Positions 26,101 to 33,591 of a stretch of DNA of 64,000 nt are shown here, in pieces (the stretch's first letter is position 1; each line of letters opens with the position of its first letter). The notes under the pieces were generated by a model. It was given only the letters and a program-made list of their open reading frames with translations, did not search any database and was not told where the DNA came from. The position numbers and the translations under genes are program-made. The DNA lies in contig CBDHFT010000001.1 of the NCBI GenBank assembly GCA_965262775.1, positions 461,337 through 525,336 of the forward strand, given 5' to 3'. The stretch is from JASGCL01 sp965262775. Its GTDB lineage: Bacteria > Pseudomonadota > Alphaproteobacteria > JASGCL01.

Positions 26101-27474
26101 ATGATTAATATCAAAGAAATCAGCAAAGAAAAATTGGCGCGCCAATATGAAATTCATGTCAAAAAATCTGACATGGCAAAAAAGTTGGATGCCGAATTGG
26201 CCACGGTGCAACCCACCGCGCAAATGCCTGGCTTTCGCGCGGGTAAGGTGCCGCTTGATATTTTGAAAAAAAATTATAGCGATAAGATTATGGCCGATGT
26301 TATCCAAAAATTATTGCAAGAGGCCTTAGAAAAAATCCAAGCGGATTTTTCAATCAAAATTGCCGACAGGCCCGATATTGTCAAAATTAATCACGAGGAA
26401 GCCATCAAATTGACCCAAGATTTGCAAGCCGTGGTCGCGCTTAATTTGTTGCCGCCTATCCCCAATTTGCCCATCGATAAAATTTCCGTCACCCGTTATC
26501 GCTTGGTGATGGACGACAAACAAAAGCAAGAAAAAATTAAAACCAACTTGGAAGAAATTGCCAAGGGGCATCGCGAAACCAAAAAGGTCGAAGGCCGCAA
26601 CCAAACCAAAAAAGGTGATGTGGTTGTGATGGATTTTGAAGGATTCGTCGACGACAAAGCCTTCAGCGGTGGCAAGGGCGAGGATTTTGAATTGGAATTG
26701 GGTTCGGGGCAATTTATTGCTGGGTTCGAAGACCAATTGATAGGCAAAAACCTGAACGAAGAATTGTCGGTCAAGGTGACATTCCCCAAACATTATCATG
26801 AAGAATCGCTGTCAGAAAAACCAGCGGTGTTTAAAACAACCATGAAGGCCATCAAAGAATATGTGCCCGTGACAATCGATGATGATTTTGCAAAAAAACT
26901 TGGTTTAAAAAGCCTGCAAGAATTGGAAGAGATGATGGGCAAACAGCTTGATAATTCTTCCGACCAACAAAGCAACGACCTGTTAAAACGTCAATTGCTC
27001 GACCAATTGCATCAATTGATGGAATTTGAATTGCCCGAACAAATGGTGGAAAATGATTTTCAATCGGTGTTCCACGACGTCAAACATGCCTTCGAACATG
27101 AACATTTGGACGAAGAAGACAAGGGCAAGGATTTAAAAACCTTGGAAAAGGAATATCGTGCCATTGCCGCGCGCCGTGTGAAATTGGGCTTAATACTGAA
27201 TGATGTGGGCGAAAAAGCCGCCGTCAAGGTTTCAGAAAATGAAATGCGCCAGGTGATTATGAATCGCGCCATGCAATACCCACCCAAAGAACGCGAACAG
27301 TTTTTGAAAGCTGTGGGGCAAAATCAAAATTTGCAGGTGCAATTATCCCTGCCGATTTTTGAACAAAAGGTGGTGGAGCATTTGCTCACCCAAGTGACCA
27401 TCAAGGATAAAGATTTGTCGCCCGAAGAATTTGTTAAAAAATCAGAATCAATCCATAATGCGGCAAGTTTTTAA
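26101..27474 (+). CDS. tig: Trigger factor (ribosome-associated chaperone and prolyl isomerase)
   Basis: A 457-residue protein with the three trigger factor parts: an N-terminal ribosome-binding domain with the signature PGFRAGKVP (family GFRxGKxP), a PPIase domain (GDVVVMDFEGFVDDKAFSGGKGEDFELELGSGQFIAGFEDQLIG) and a long helical C-terminal chaperone domain. It meets nascent chains at the ribosome exit. The ATG at 26101 follows TTAAGGA. clpP comes 23 bases after the stop, the usual tig-clpP order; clpX and lon, which often follow, are absent here and replaced by a ppiD-like gene. Confidence 0.96.
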   Translation: MINIKEISKEKLARQYEIHVKKSDMAKKLDAELATVQPTAQMPGFRAGKVPLDILKKNYSDKIMADVIQKLLQEALEKIQADFSIKIADRPDIVKINHEEAIKLTQDLQAVVALNLLPPIPNLPIDKISVTRYRLVMDDKQKQEKIKTNLEEIAKGHRETKKVEGRNQTKKGDVVVMDFEGFVDDKAFSGGKGEDFELELGSGQFIAGFEDQLIGKNLNEELSVKVTFPKHYHEESLSEKPAVFKTTMKAIKEYVPVTIDDDFAKKLGLKSLQELEEMMGKQLDNSSDQQSNDLLKRQLLDQLHQLMEFELPEQMVENDFQSVFHDVKHAFEHEHLDEEDKGKDLKTLEKEYRAIAARRVKLGLILNDVGEKAAVKVSENEMRQVIMNRAMQYPPKEREQFLKAVGQNQNLQVQLSLPIFEQKVVEHLLTQVTIKDKDLSPEEFVKKSESIHNAASF

Positions 27475-27497
27475 TAAAACGCGCTAAGAAAGATACA

Positions 27498-28133
27498 ATG
27501 ATTGGCAACATGACAGATAGAGCCGAAGCTATTTACAACAACCTTATCCCGATGGTGATAGAACAATCGGGGCGCGGTGAACGGGCTTATGATATTTATT
27601 CGCGTTTGCTGCGTGAACGGGTTATTTTTATCACGGGCGGGGTGGAAGATAACATGGCGTCGGTGGTGATAGCTCAATTGTTGTTTTTGGAAGCGGAAAA
27701 TCCCAAAAAAGATATTTTCCTTTATATCAATTCGCCAGGCGGTTCGGTGACGGCGGGGCTTTCCATCTACGACACCATGCAATTTATTCAGCCCGAGGTT
27801 TCGACCATTTGCGTGGGCCAGGCGGCTTCGATGGGGGCGATGTTGTTAACCGCGGGGGCGAAGGGGAAACGTTTCGCCCTGCCCAATGCGCGTATCATGG
27901 TGCATCAACCATCGGGCGGCACGCGCGGGGTGGCGGCCGATATTGCCATTCACGCCCAAGAAATTTTGCGCATTCGTGAAATTTTGAATCAGTTGATGGT
28001 CAAGCATACGGGTAATGACCTGGCGACGATTGAAAAAGCCGTCGACCGCGATAATTTTATGTCGGCAACGGAAGCAAAAAAATTTGGCTTGATAGATGAC
28101 ATCATGCCCAAACGCCTCACCCCCAAGGAATAA
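27498..28133 (+). CDS. clpP: ATP-dependent Clp protease proteolytic subunit
   Basis: A 211-residue serine protease subunit. The catalytic triad is visible: Ser111 in GQAASMGA, His136 in MVHQPSGG and the Asp in DRDNFMSA. The gly-rich INSPGGSV handle region and the N-terminal MVIEQSGRGERAYDIYSRLL are normal. Fourteen subunits form the barrel fed by ClpX or ClpA. A later ATG (MTDRAEAIYNN, 27510) is an alternative start. The end is followed 17 bases later by the ppiD-like gene. Confidence 0.97.
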   Translation: MIGNMTDRAEAIYNNLIPMVIEQSGRGERAYDIYSRLLRERVIFITGGVEDNMASVVIAQLLFLEAENPKKDIFLYINSPGGSVTAGLSIYDTMQFIQPEVSTICVGQAASMGAMLLTAGAKGKRFALPNARIMVHQPSGGTRGVAADIAIHAQEILRIREILNQLMVKHTGNDLATIEKAVDRDNFMSATEAKKFGLIDDIMPKRLTPKE

Positions 28134-28150
28134 TTTCAAGAAAAAAAACC

Positions 28151-30046
28151 ATGTTGCACGCCGTTCGCGCCCTTGCCCGCAATCGCCCCTTTCAAATTGT
28201 GCTGGGCATATTGTTAAGCGTTGGTTTTATTTCCTTTGGTGCCAGCGATTTTTCGCCAGGCGGCAAACCATTGGTTAAAATGGCGGGCCAGGATATATCG
28301 GCAAGGCAATTCCAAGTTTATTACCAAAACAAATTGGCTGAAAATAATTTACAAAATCTTAGCCCCGCCGACCAAAAAAATTTGCAACTACCCCAAAAAT
28401 TTTTGCAAAGCTTGGTCTTGGAAACATTATTATTAAAAATGGCGCAAGATATGAATTTGCAAATCGCTGATTCGGTGGTGGCGCGCGCCATCAAGGATAA
28501 CCCAACATTCAAAGATCCCGCCACGGGGCAATTTTCAAAAGATCGTTACCTGGCGACCATCAAACAAAATGGTATCAGCGAAGGAGTCATTATTGAGCAG
28601 GTGAAAAAAAACCTAACCCTGGCTTGGTTAAAAAATTATTTTGCAGGCTTATCGTTCGAGGTTCCCGCCCTGCAACCCATGTGGCAGGGCGACAAGGCCC
28701 AGGTGCTGCTGGATTACCTAACCCTCGATGTTGCTCATATCGGGGGTAAGGTTGCCGCGCCGAGCGAGGACGACCTTAAAAAATATTATGGCGCGCATGT
28801 GGCGCAATATCAATTACCCAATTATCGGCGATTCCAGGTGCTGACTTTATCGGGCGATATGTTAAAAACCATGGCCAGCAAAAAAGCCAGCGTCAGCGAC
28901 AAGGAAATAAAGGAAGCCTACGAAGCGCGCCGCGATGAATTTCAAACCCAGCCAGGTTATCAATTTGAACAATTGTTATTTGCCGACAAAAAATCGGCCG
29001 ATGATTTTTATACCCGCCAAGCTAGCTTACCAACCGCCGCGTGGGACAAACAAAAAACAGCGGGGGCAAAATATAGCCTTATTTATTTGAATCAAAGCGA
29101 TTTGGCGGCCTATGGTTTTGCAGGCAATGATGCGGTCGGCAAGCAATCAAACGTGGTTGAAACGCCGTTTGGTTTTGCCATGGTGCGGTTGGTAAAAAAA
29201 ATGGGTGGCGGGGTCAGGCCGTTGGCCGATGTTGCCCCAACCCTGCGCGCGCAATTGTTGGGGCAAAAAACCAACCAAATTTTTAACGATACCTATCGTG
29301 CGGTCAGCGACCAATTGGCAAGTGGCAAAAATTTTAACACCGTGCTGAAAGAAAATAATTTAAACGGCGCGGTTGTTACCACCAATTTTATGGATAATCA
29401 GGGGCGCGATAAAAATGGCCAAAAAATAAAAGGCCAATTATATTTGGATAAAATGTTGGACCAAGGGTTTGCCGAAAATATTAAACATAGCCCCCTATTG
29501 TTGACCGATAACAACAATGGCAAGGCCGATATTGTCGCGATTGGCATGATAGCCGAAGAAGCCACGGTGTTACCACCATTTGATAAGATAAAAAATAAAG
29601 TAGCCCAAGATTGGCGACAAGGCGAAGAAGAAAAAATATTGTCGGCGGAAAAACAAAAAATAGACGAACAAATTACCAATGGCAAATTTGATTTTGCAGC
29701 CTATCAAGCAAGCAAGCAATTGCCCGTTGCCCGCAGTGCGTTTTTACAAAAACAAATCTTGGACGAACAGCCCATATTTAAGCAAGTTGATAACAACAGC
29801 CTGTTGCAAGTTTTATTTACCCCCGCCGTCGCGGTGTTAAGCAACGAAGCGGGCGAGAAAAAATTGTTGGTGATAAAGCACAGCGCGCCACCCAGCAGCA
29901 AGCAAACAAAATTATCAGCCAAGGACGCCGCCGATTTTACCAAGCAATTTCAAACGGCCATCGGCGAAGGGTGGTTATTAGACCTTTATCGAACCAATCG
30001 CGTCAACATCAATTGGTCGCAATTGGATGCTATCTTTAGCCAATAA
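28151..30046 (+). CDS. PpiD/SurA-type periplasmic peptidyl-prolyl isomerase
   Basis: A 631-residue protein with one N-terminal membrane anchor (FQIVLGILLSVGFISFG), then a SurA-N-like helical domain (residues about 35-190), a central parvulin-like region and a long C-terminal part, the architecture of PpiD. It probably stands in the periplasm, anchored in the inner membrane, and helps newly exported proteins fold, some of which would go on to BamA. The parvulin part is hard to make out and may be divergent. The gene follows clpP closely and precedes trpE. In many alphaproteobacteria a peptidyl-prolyl isomerase gene stands just before trpE, which agrees with this order. Confidence 0.85.
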   Translation: MLHAVRALARNRPFQIVLGILLSVGFISFGASDFSPGGKPLVKMAGQDISARQFQVYYQNKLAENNLQNLSPADQKNLQLPQKFLQSLVLETLLLKMAQDMNLQIADSVVARAIKDNPTFKDPATGQFSKDRYLATIKQNGISEGVIIEQVKKNLTLAWLKNYFAGLSFEVPALQPMWQGDKAQVLLDYLTLDVAHIGGKVAAPSEDDLKKYYGAHVAQYQLPNYRRFQVLTLSGDMLKTMASKKASVSDKEIKEAYEARRDEFQTQPGYQFEQLLFADKKSADDFYTRQASLPTAAWDKQKTAGAKYSLIYLNQSDLAAYGFAGNDAVGKQSNVVETPFGFAMVRLVKKMGGGVRPLADVAPTLRAQLLGQKTNQIFNDTYRAVSDQLASGKNFNTVLKENNLNGAVVTTNFMDNQGRDKNGQKIKGQLYLDKMLDQGFAENIKHSPLLLTDNNNGKADIVAIGMIAEEATVLPPFDKIKNKVAQDWRQGEEEKILSAEKQKIDEQITNGKFDFAAYQASKQLPVARSAFLQKQILDEQPIFKQVDNNSLLQVLFTPAVAVLSNEAGEKKLLVIKHSAPPSSKQTKLSAKDAADFTKQFQTAIGEGWLLDLYRTNRVNINWSQLDAIFSQ

Positions 30047-30114
30047 TTTTTTACAGGAAATTTTTTACAGGGAATTTTTTACAGGAAATTTTTTACAGGG
30101 AATTTTTTATAGGG
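30045..30114. repeat. Five tandem 14-bp repeats between ppiD and trpE
   Basis: The unit AATTTTTTACAGG(A/G) occurs five times without gaps; copies 1 and 3 end in A, copies 2 and 4 in G, and copy 5 reads AATTTTTTATAGGG. The alternation points to duplication of a 28-bp pair. The array starts three bases before the end of the ppiD stop codon and each unit carries an AGG, close to a ribosome-binding core, but it ends about 55 bases before the trpE start. Confidence 0.85.
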
Positions 30115-30169
30115 GACGAAGCATAAAAAATGGCATGACTTGCGCCAGTTTTTTGCTATAAAAAAAATA

Positions 30170-31723
30170 ATGTTACATACCATTACCAATCAGGAAGAAT
30201 TTTTGAACCATTACAACAATGGGCAAGATGCCTTGTTGTGTTGTCAATTATCTATCGACACCATCACCCCCGTGGCGGCGGTGATGAAATTGCAACATGC
30301 CTCGCGCCATTTATTTTTGTTGGAATCGGTCGAACAGGGCAAAACCCGCGCCCGTTATTCTTTTTTGGGGTGGCAACCGATATTGCTGTGGGAGGCTAGG
30401 GGCGGCGAAGTTTTTCATCGCGCGGGCGACGAAGCCCCATGGCAAAAAATAGCAAGCAAAGAAAAAACCAACCCGCTGGATGACTTGCATGATATTCTTA
30501 ATCGCCATGCTATCCATTTTCCTGCGGGCTTGCCCGCGGCGGCCTCGGGGTTTTTTGGTTTTTTAAGTTACGACGCGGTGCAGATGATTGAAAAAATTCC
30601 GCCGCATCGCGAAGACCCGCATCATTTGCCCGATGGTCGATATTTTTTGCCCAAACAAATATTGATATTTGATAATGCCACGGACAAGGCATCGTTGGTC
30701 GTGCGTTGTCAATATAAAAAAGACATCACGGCGCGGGATGCCTTGCTCGCCACCCAAAAAACCGTCAATGACACGCTTGATATTTTGCGTCAATCATTGC
30801 CCGCCAACACCGCCCGCGCCCACACGGCGGTTGCCGCCCCACAACAACCAAAACACCTAACGCCTGAGGGTGATTACTTAACCGCCGTGAAAAAAGCCAT
30901 CGACTATATCAAGGCGGGGGATATTTTCCAAGCGGTCATCAGCCAAGTTTTTGAATATGACAACCCCCATGGTTCACCCCTTAATTTTTATCGTGCCTTG
31001 CGCGCCACCAACCCCGCGCCCTATATGTTTTTCTTTCAATGGGAAGATTTTGCCTTCGCGGGGGCAAGCCCCGAAACCCTGGTCAAGGTTGAAGATAAAA
31101 AAATGTCAGTCTACCCCATTGCGGGCACGCGCCGCCGCGGCGCCACCGACCAGGAAGATAAAAAATTGGCAGAAGAATTATTGGCCGACCCGAAAGAACG
31201 CGCCGAGCATTTGATGTTGCTCGACCTGGGGCGGAACGATGTCGGCAGGGTAGCCGAAATAGGAACGGTCAAGGTTGTGCAAGAATTTCAAGTCGAGCGT
31301 TATGCGTTTGTTATGCATTTGGTGTCGGAAGTGGTGGGGCAATTGGCAAAGGATAAAAGCAGTTTGCAAGCATTATGCGCGGGCATGCCCGCGGGCACCG
31401 TGTCGGGCGCGCCAAAAATTCGCGCCATGGAAATTATTGCCGAATTGGAAAAAACCCGCCGCGGATTATACGCGGGGGCGGTGGGATATTTTTCCAGCAA
31501 ACTAAACAGCGACAAAACAAAAGAAGATTTTGTTAACCAAGCCGACATGGACCATTGTATTGCATTGCGCTGCGCCCTGCTCAAAGCCGACAAAGTCACC
31601 ATTCAAACGGGGGCGGGCATTGTTTACGATTCGGTGCCCGAAAACGAACAGGAAGAATGTTTGAACAAGGCGCGTGCTTTATTCAAAGCCTTCGACCGTG
31701 CTCACGAATTTTCAGGCAACTAG
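30170..31723 (+). CDS. trpE: Anthranilate synthase component I
   Basis: A 517-residue chorismate-using enzyme from the ATG at 30170 (MLHTITNQEEF). The N-terminal tryptophan-binding domain holds LLESVEQGKTRARYSFLG (family LLES...R.S), and the catalytic domain has GDIFQAVISQ, YMFFFQWEDFAFAGASPETLVK, PIAGTRRRG, LLDLGRNDVGRV and the final IQTGAGIVYDS. With a glutaminase subunit (TrpG) it makes anthranilate, the first step of tryptophan synthesis, and is normally feedback-inhibited by tryptophan. No trpG, trpD or trpC follows, as would be usual; instead a repeat array and accessory island start at its last codons. The TAG stop lies inside the first 36-bp repeat. Confidence 0.95.
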   Translation: MLHTITNQEEFLNHYNNGQDALLCCQLSIDTITPVAAVMKLQHASRHLFLLESVEQGKTRARYSFLGWQPILLWEARGGEVFHRAGDEAPWQKIASKEKTNPLDDLHDILNRHAIHFPAGLPAAASGFFGFLSYDAVQMIEKIPPHREDPHHLPDGRYFLPKQILIFDNATDKASLVVRCQYKKDITARDALLATQKTVNDTLDILRQSLPANTARAHTAVAAPQQPKHLTPEGDYLTAVKKAIDYIKAGDIFQAVISQVFEYDNPHGSPLNFYRALRATNPAPYMFFFQWEDFAFAGASPETLVKVEDKKMSVYPIAGTRRRGATDQEDKKLAEELLADPKERAEHLMLLDLGRNDVGRVAEIGTVKVVQEFQVERYAFVMHLVSEVVGQLAKDKSSLQALCAGMPAGTVSGAPKIRAMEIIAELEKTRRGLYAGAVGYFSSKLNSDKTKEDFVNQADMDHCIALRCALLKADKVTIQTGAGIVYDSVPENEQEECLNKARALFKAFDRAHEFSGN

Positions 31724-31894
31724 GCAAGCCCTACCGCTACGCTACTTGAGGGCAATTAGGTAAGCCCTACCGCTACGCTACTTGAGGGCAATTAGGTAAG
31801 CCCTACCGCTACGCTACTTGAGGGCAATTAGGTAAGCCCTACCGCTACGCTACCTGAGGGCAACTAGGTAAGCCCTACCGCTACGCTACTTGAG
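31715..31894. repeat. Five tandem 36-bp repeats starting inside the trpE stop region
   Basis: A 36-bp unit beginning GGCAATTAGGTAAGCCCTAC and ending CGCTACGCTACTTGAG occurs five times in direct contact (31715, 31751, 31787, 31823, 31859). Copies differ by one or two bases: AACTAGGCAAG in the first, CCTGAG in the fourth and AACTAGG in the fifth. There are no spacers, so it is not a CRISPR array. Each copy contains the imperfect palindrome TAGGTAAGCCCTA, of the same kind as the CTAGG palindromes elsewhere. The first copy supplies the last codons and the stop of trpE. Confidence 0.9.
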
Positions 31895-32200
31895 GGCGGT
31901 AGGCTTTGCCCCATCGCTGACCTCCCTTGTGATACAAGAGAGGGAGAAAAATAGGGAGGCATCAGCCAACCATATTTTTCGGGTAGGTTAGACACCATTT
32001 GCAAAATCTAACAAACGCCGTTTGCTAGGCTTCGCCCTAGAATCGAGATTTTCAGCTTTGAGAATAAACCCCCAAAGGAATCTTAAGTTGCGGTGCGTAG
32101 CACCCAAGACTTTTCAGGTTTTTAATTTGGGGGCATTTATTATTTTTGAATACTATAGAAAATAGTTGTCTAATGATTGAAAAAGCATTAAAAATGTAGA
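31895..32200. other. Spacer with structured repeats before the methyltransferase gene
   Basis: No protein gene is visible. The spacer holds a CTAGGCTTCGCCCTAG palindrome (32025-32040), then AATAAACCCCCAAA (32063-32076), which pairs with TTTGGGGG-CA-TTTATT (32126-32141) to enclose a small hairpin. That inner part contains AAGTTGCGGTGC-GTA-GCACC (about 32084-32104), also present at 16922-16942. CTCCCTTGT...ACAAG at 31930-31950 gives another weak hairpin. The arrangement resembles a small non-coding or mobile element, but no known class is recognised. Confidence 0.45.
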
Positions 32201-33442
32201 ATGTTAAACATTCAAAATCGCACCATCTATTGTCGCGATAATATAGATGTTTTGCGGGGTATCAATTCCAATTCGATAGATTTAATTTATCTAGACCCAC
32301 CATTTAATAAAAAGAAAGTTTTTACCGCGCCGATTGGCAGCAGTGCCGAGGGCGCAGAATTCAGCGATATATTTAGGGAAGAGGATATTAAAGACGAATG
32401 GGTAAAAGAAATTGAAGCCGATAATTACGAACTTCATTCATTGTTAAAAGGCATAAAAGATTTTAGCAACCAATATAATTATTGTTACTGCGTCTATATG
32501 GCCATTAGGCTGATAGAAATAGGGCGAATATTAAAAAATACTGGCAGTGTTTATTTGCATTGCGACCCGACCATGAGCCATTATTTAAAATTGGTGATGG
32601 ATTGCATTTTTGGTGAAAAGAATTTTAGGAATGAAATCGTATGGCATTATGACCAGGGCGCGAGGGGGAAAAATAATTTTGGCAAGAAACATGATATTAT
32701 CTTTTGGTATAGCAAAACTGAAAATTATTTTTTTAATATAGAAAAGATTTTAGAACCATTTAAGTCTAAAATGACTGAATGGCGTTATACAAAAGGCGGG
32801 CAAAAAGGCAAAGAAATGCCATTAGGCAAAGTGCCATCTGACGTGTGGGATGTAAAATTTAATTCCATGGCAAAGGAACATACAGGCTACCCCACGCAAA
32901 AACCACTGGCCTTATTAGAAAGATTAATAAAGGCCAGTAGCAAAGAGGGCGACATGGTGCTTGACCCATTTTGCGGTTGCGCCACCGCATGCGTGGCGGC
33001 TGAAAGTTTAGGTCGCAAATGGGTCGGGATTGATGTTAGTGTCAAAGCGTATGAATTGGTGAAAGAAAGATTGGGAAAAGCAAAACATGATATTATAAGT
33101 TGGGATAAAGAAATTCATTACAGCACCACCCCACCCAAAAGAACCGACGACGGTATCGGCGTATCACTTAATGATGGTTATATCTACATCATATCTAACA
33201 AGGCTTTTCGTAAACAATTAAAGGTAGGGATTGCAAAAGACCCGCAAGCGCGGTTAAACAATTATCAAACATCTGACCCAAAAAGAGGTTATAAGTTAGA
33301 AAAAACCCATCAGACAAAATTTAACGCGGTTATCGAGAAAATGATACACGAACATTATGAATCCCCTAACGAATGGGTAGCGACAGGAAATATTGAAGAA
33401 GTTTTTAATCTTATAAAAAAATTTGATAAGGAATTGAAATAA
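32201..33442 (+). CDS. DNA methyltransferase fused to a C-terminal GIY-YIG (T5orf172-like) domain
   Basis: A 413-residue fusion. Residues 1-290 are a beta-class amino-methyltransferase (N6-adenine or N4-cytosine): catalytic motif IV YLDPPFN (residues 31-36) comes first, and the SAM-binding motif I DPFCGCATACVAAE with GIDVS comes at about 253-280, with the presumed target-recognition region between. Residues about 325-405 resemble T5orf172/GIY-YIG: GYIYIISN as the GIY part, LKVGIAKDPQARLNNYQTSDP as the YIG part with the conserved Arg, and Glu in AVIEKMIHEHYE followed by EW. The domain could cut or only bind DNA. The gene is AT-rich, stands alone between trpE and an aminotransferase and is flanked by palindromes, so it was probably acquired. 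No separate restriction gene is nearby. Confidence 0.85.
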   Translation: MLNIQNRTIYCRDNIDVLRGINSNSIDLIYLDPPFNKKKVFTAPIGSSAEGAEFSDIFREEDIKDEWVKEIEADNYELHSLLKGIKDFSNQYNYCYCVYMAIRLIEIGRILKNTGSVYLHCDPTMSHYLKLVMDCIFGEKNFRNEIVWHYDQGARGKNNFGKKHDIIFWYSKTENYFFNIEKILEPFKSKMTEWRYTKGGQKGKEMPLGKVPSDVWDVKFNSMAKEHTGYPTQKPLALLERLIKASSKEGDMVLDPFCGCATACVAAESLGRKWVGIDVSVKAYELVKERLGKAKHDIISWDKEIHYSTTPPKRTDDGIGVSLNDGYIYIISNKAFRKQLKVGIAKDPQARLNNYQTSDPKRGYKLEKTHQTKFNAVIEKMIHEHYESPNEWVATGNIEEVFNLIKKFDKELK

Positions 33443-33505
33443 AAAATCTGCAATAACTCTTGTAGCTAGTAGCAAAAAGATTTTTATCAAAAAGCTGAAA
33501 AAGTC

Positions 33506-33537
33506 AGGTTCTAGGACTGCGTCCTAGTTGCTTTTTT
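33506..33537 (+). terminator. CTAGGAC palindrome and T-run after the methyltransferase gene
   Basis: CTAGGAC-TGC-GTCCTAG (33511-33527) is a 7-bp perfect stem with a three-base loop, followed by TTGCTTTTTTG. It lies about 70 bases after the stop and can act as an intrinsic terminator. Its AGGTTCTAGG start is identical to the element at the end of tadA. Confidence 0.65.
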
Positions 33538-33591
33538 GTTTATTTTGGGATAGACAAACACAATTATTTTATAAATATTATAAATAAAAAA

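Noticed and set aside
31715..31894. CRISPR array
   Set aside because: The 36-bp units touch each other directly with no unique spacers, and no cas genes are near; it is a plain tandem repeat.
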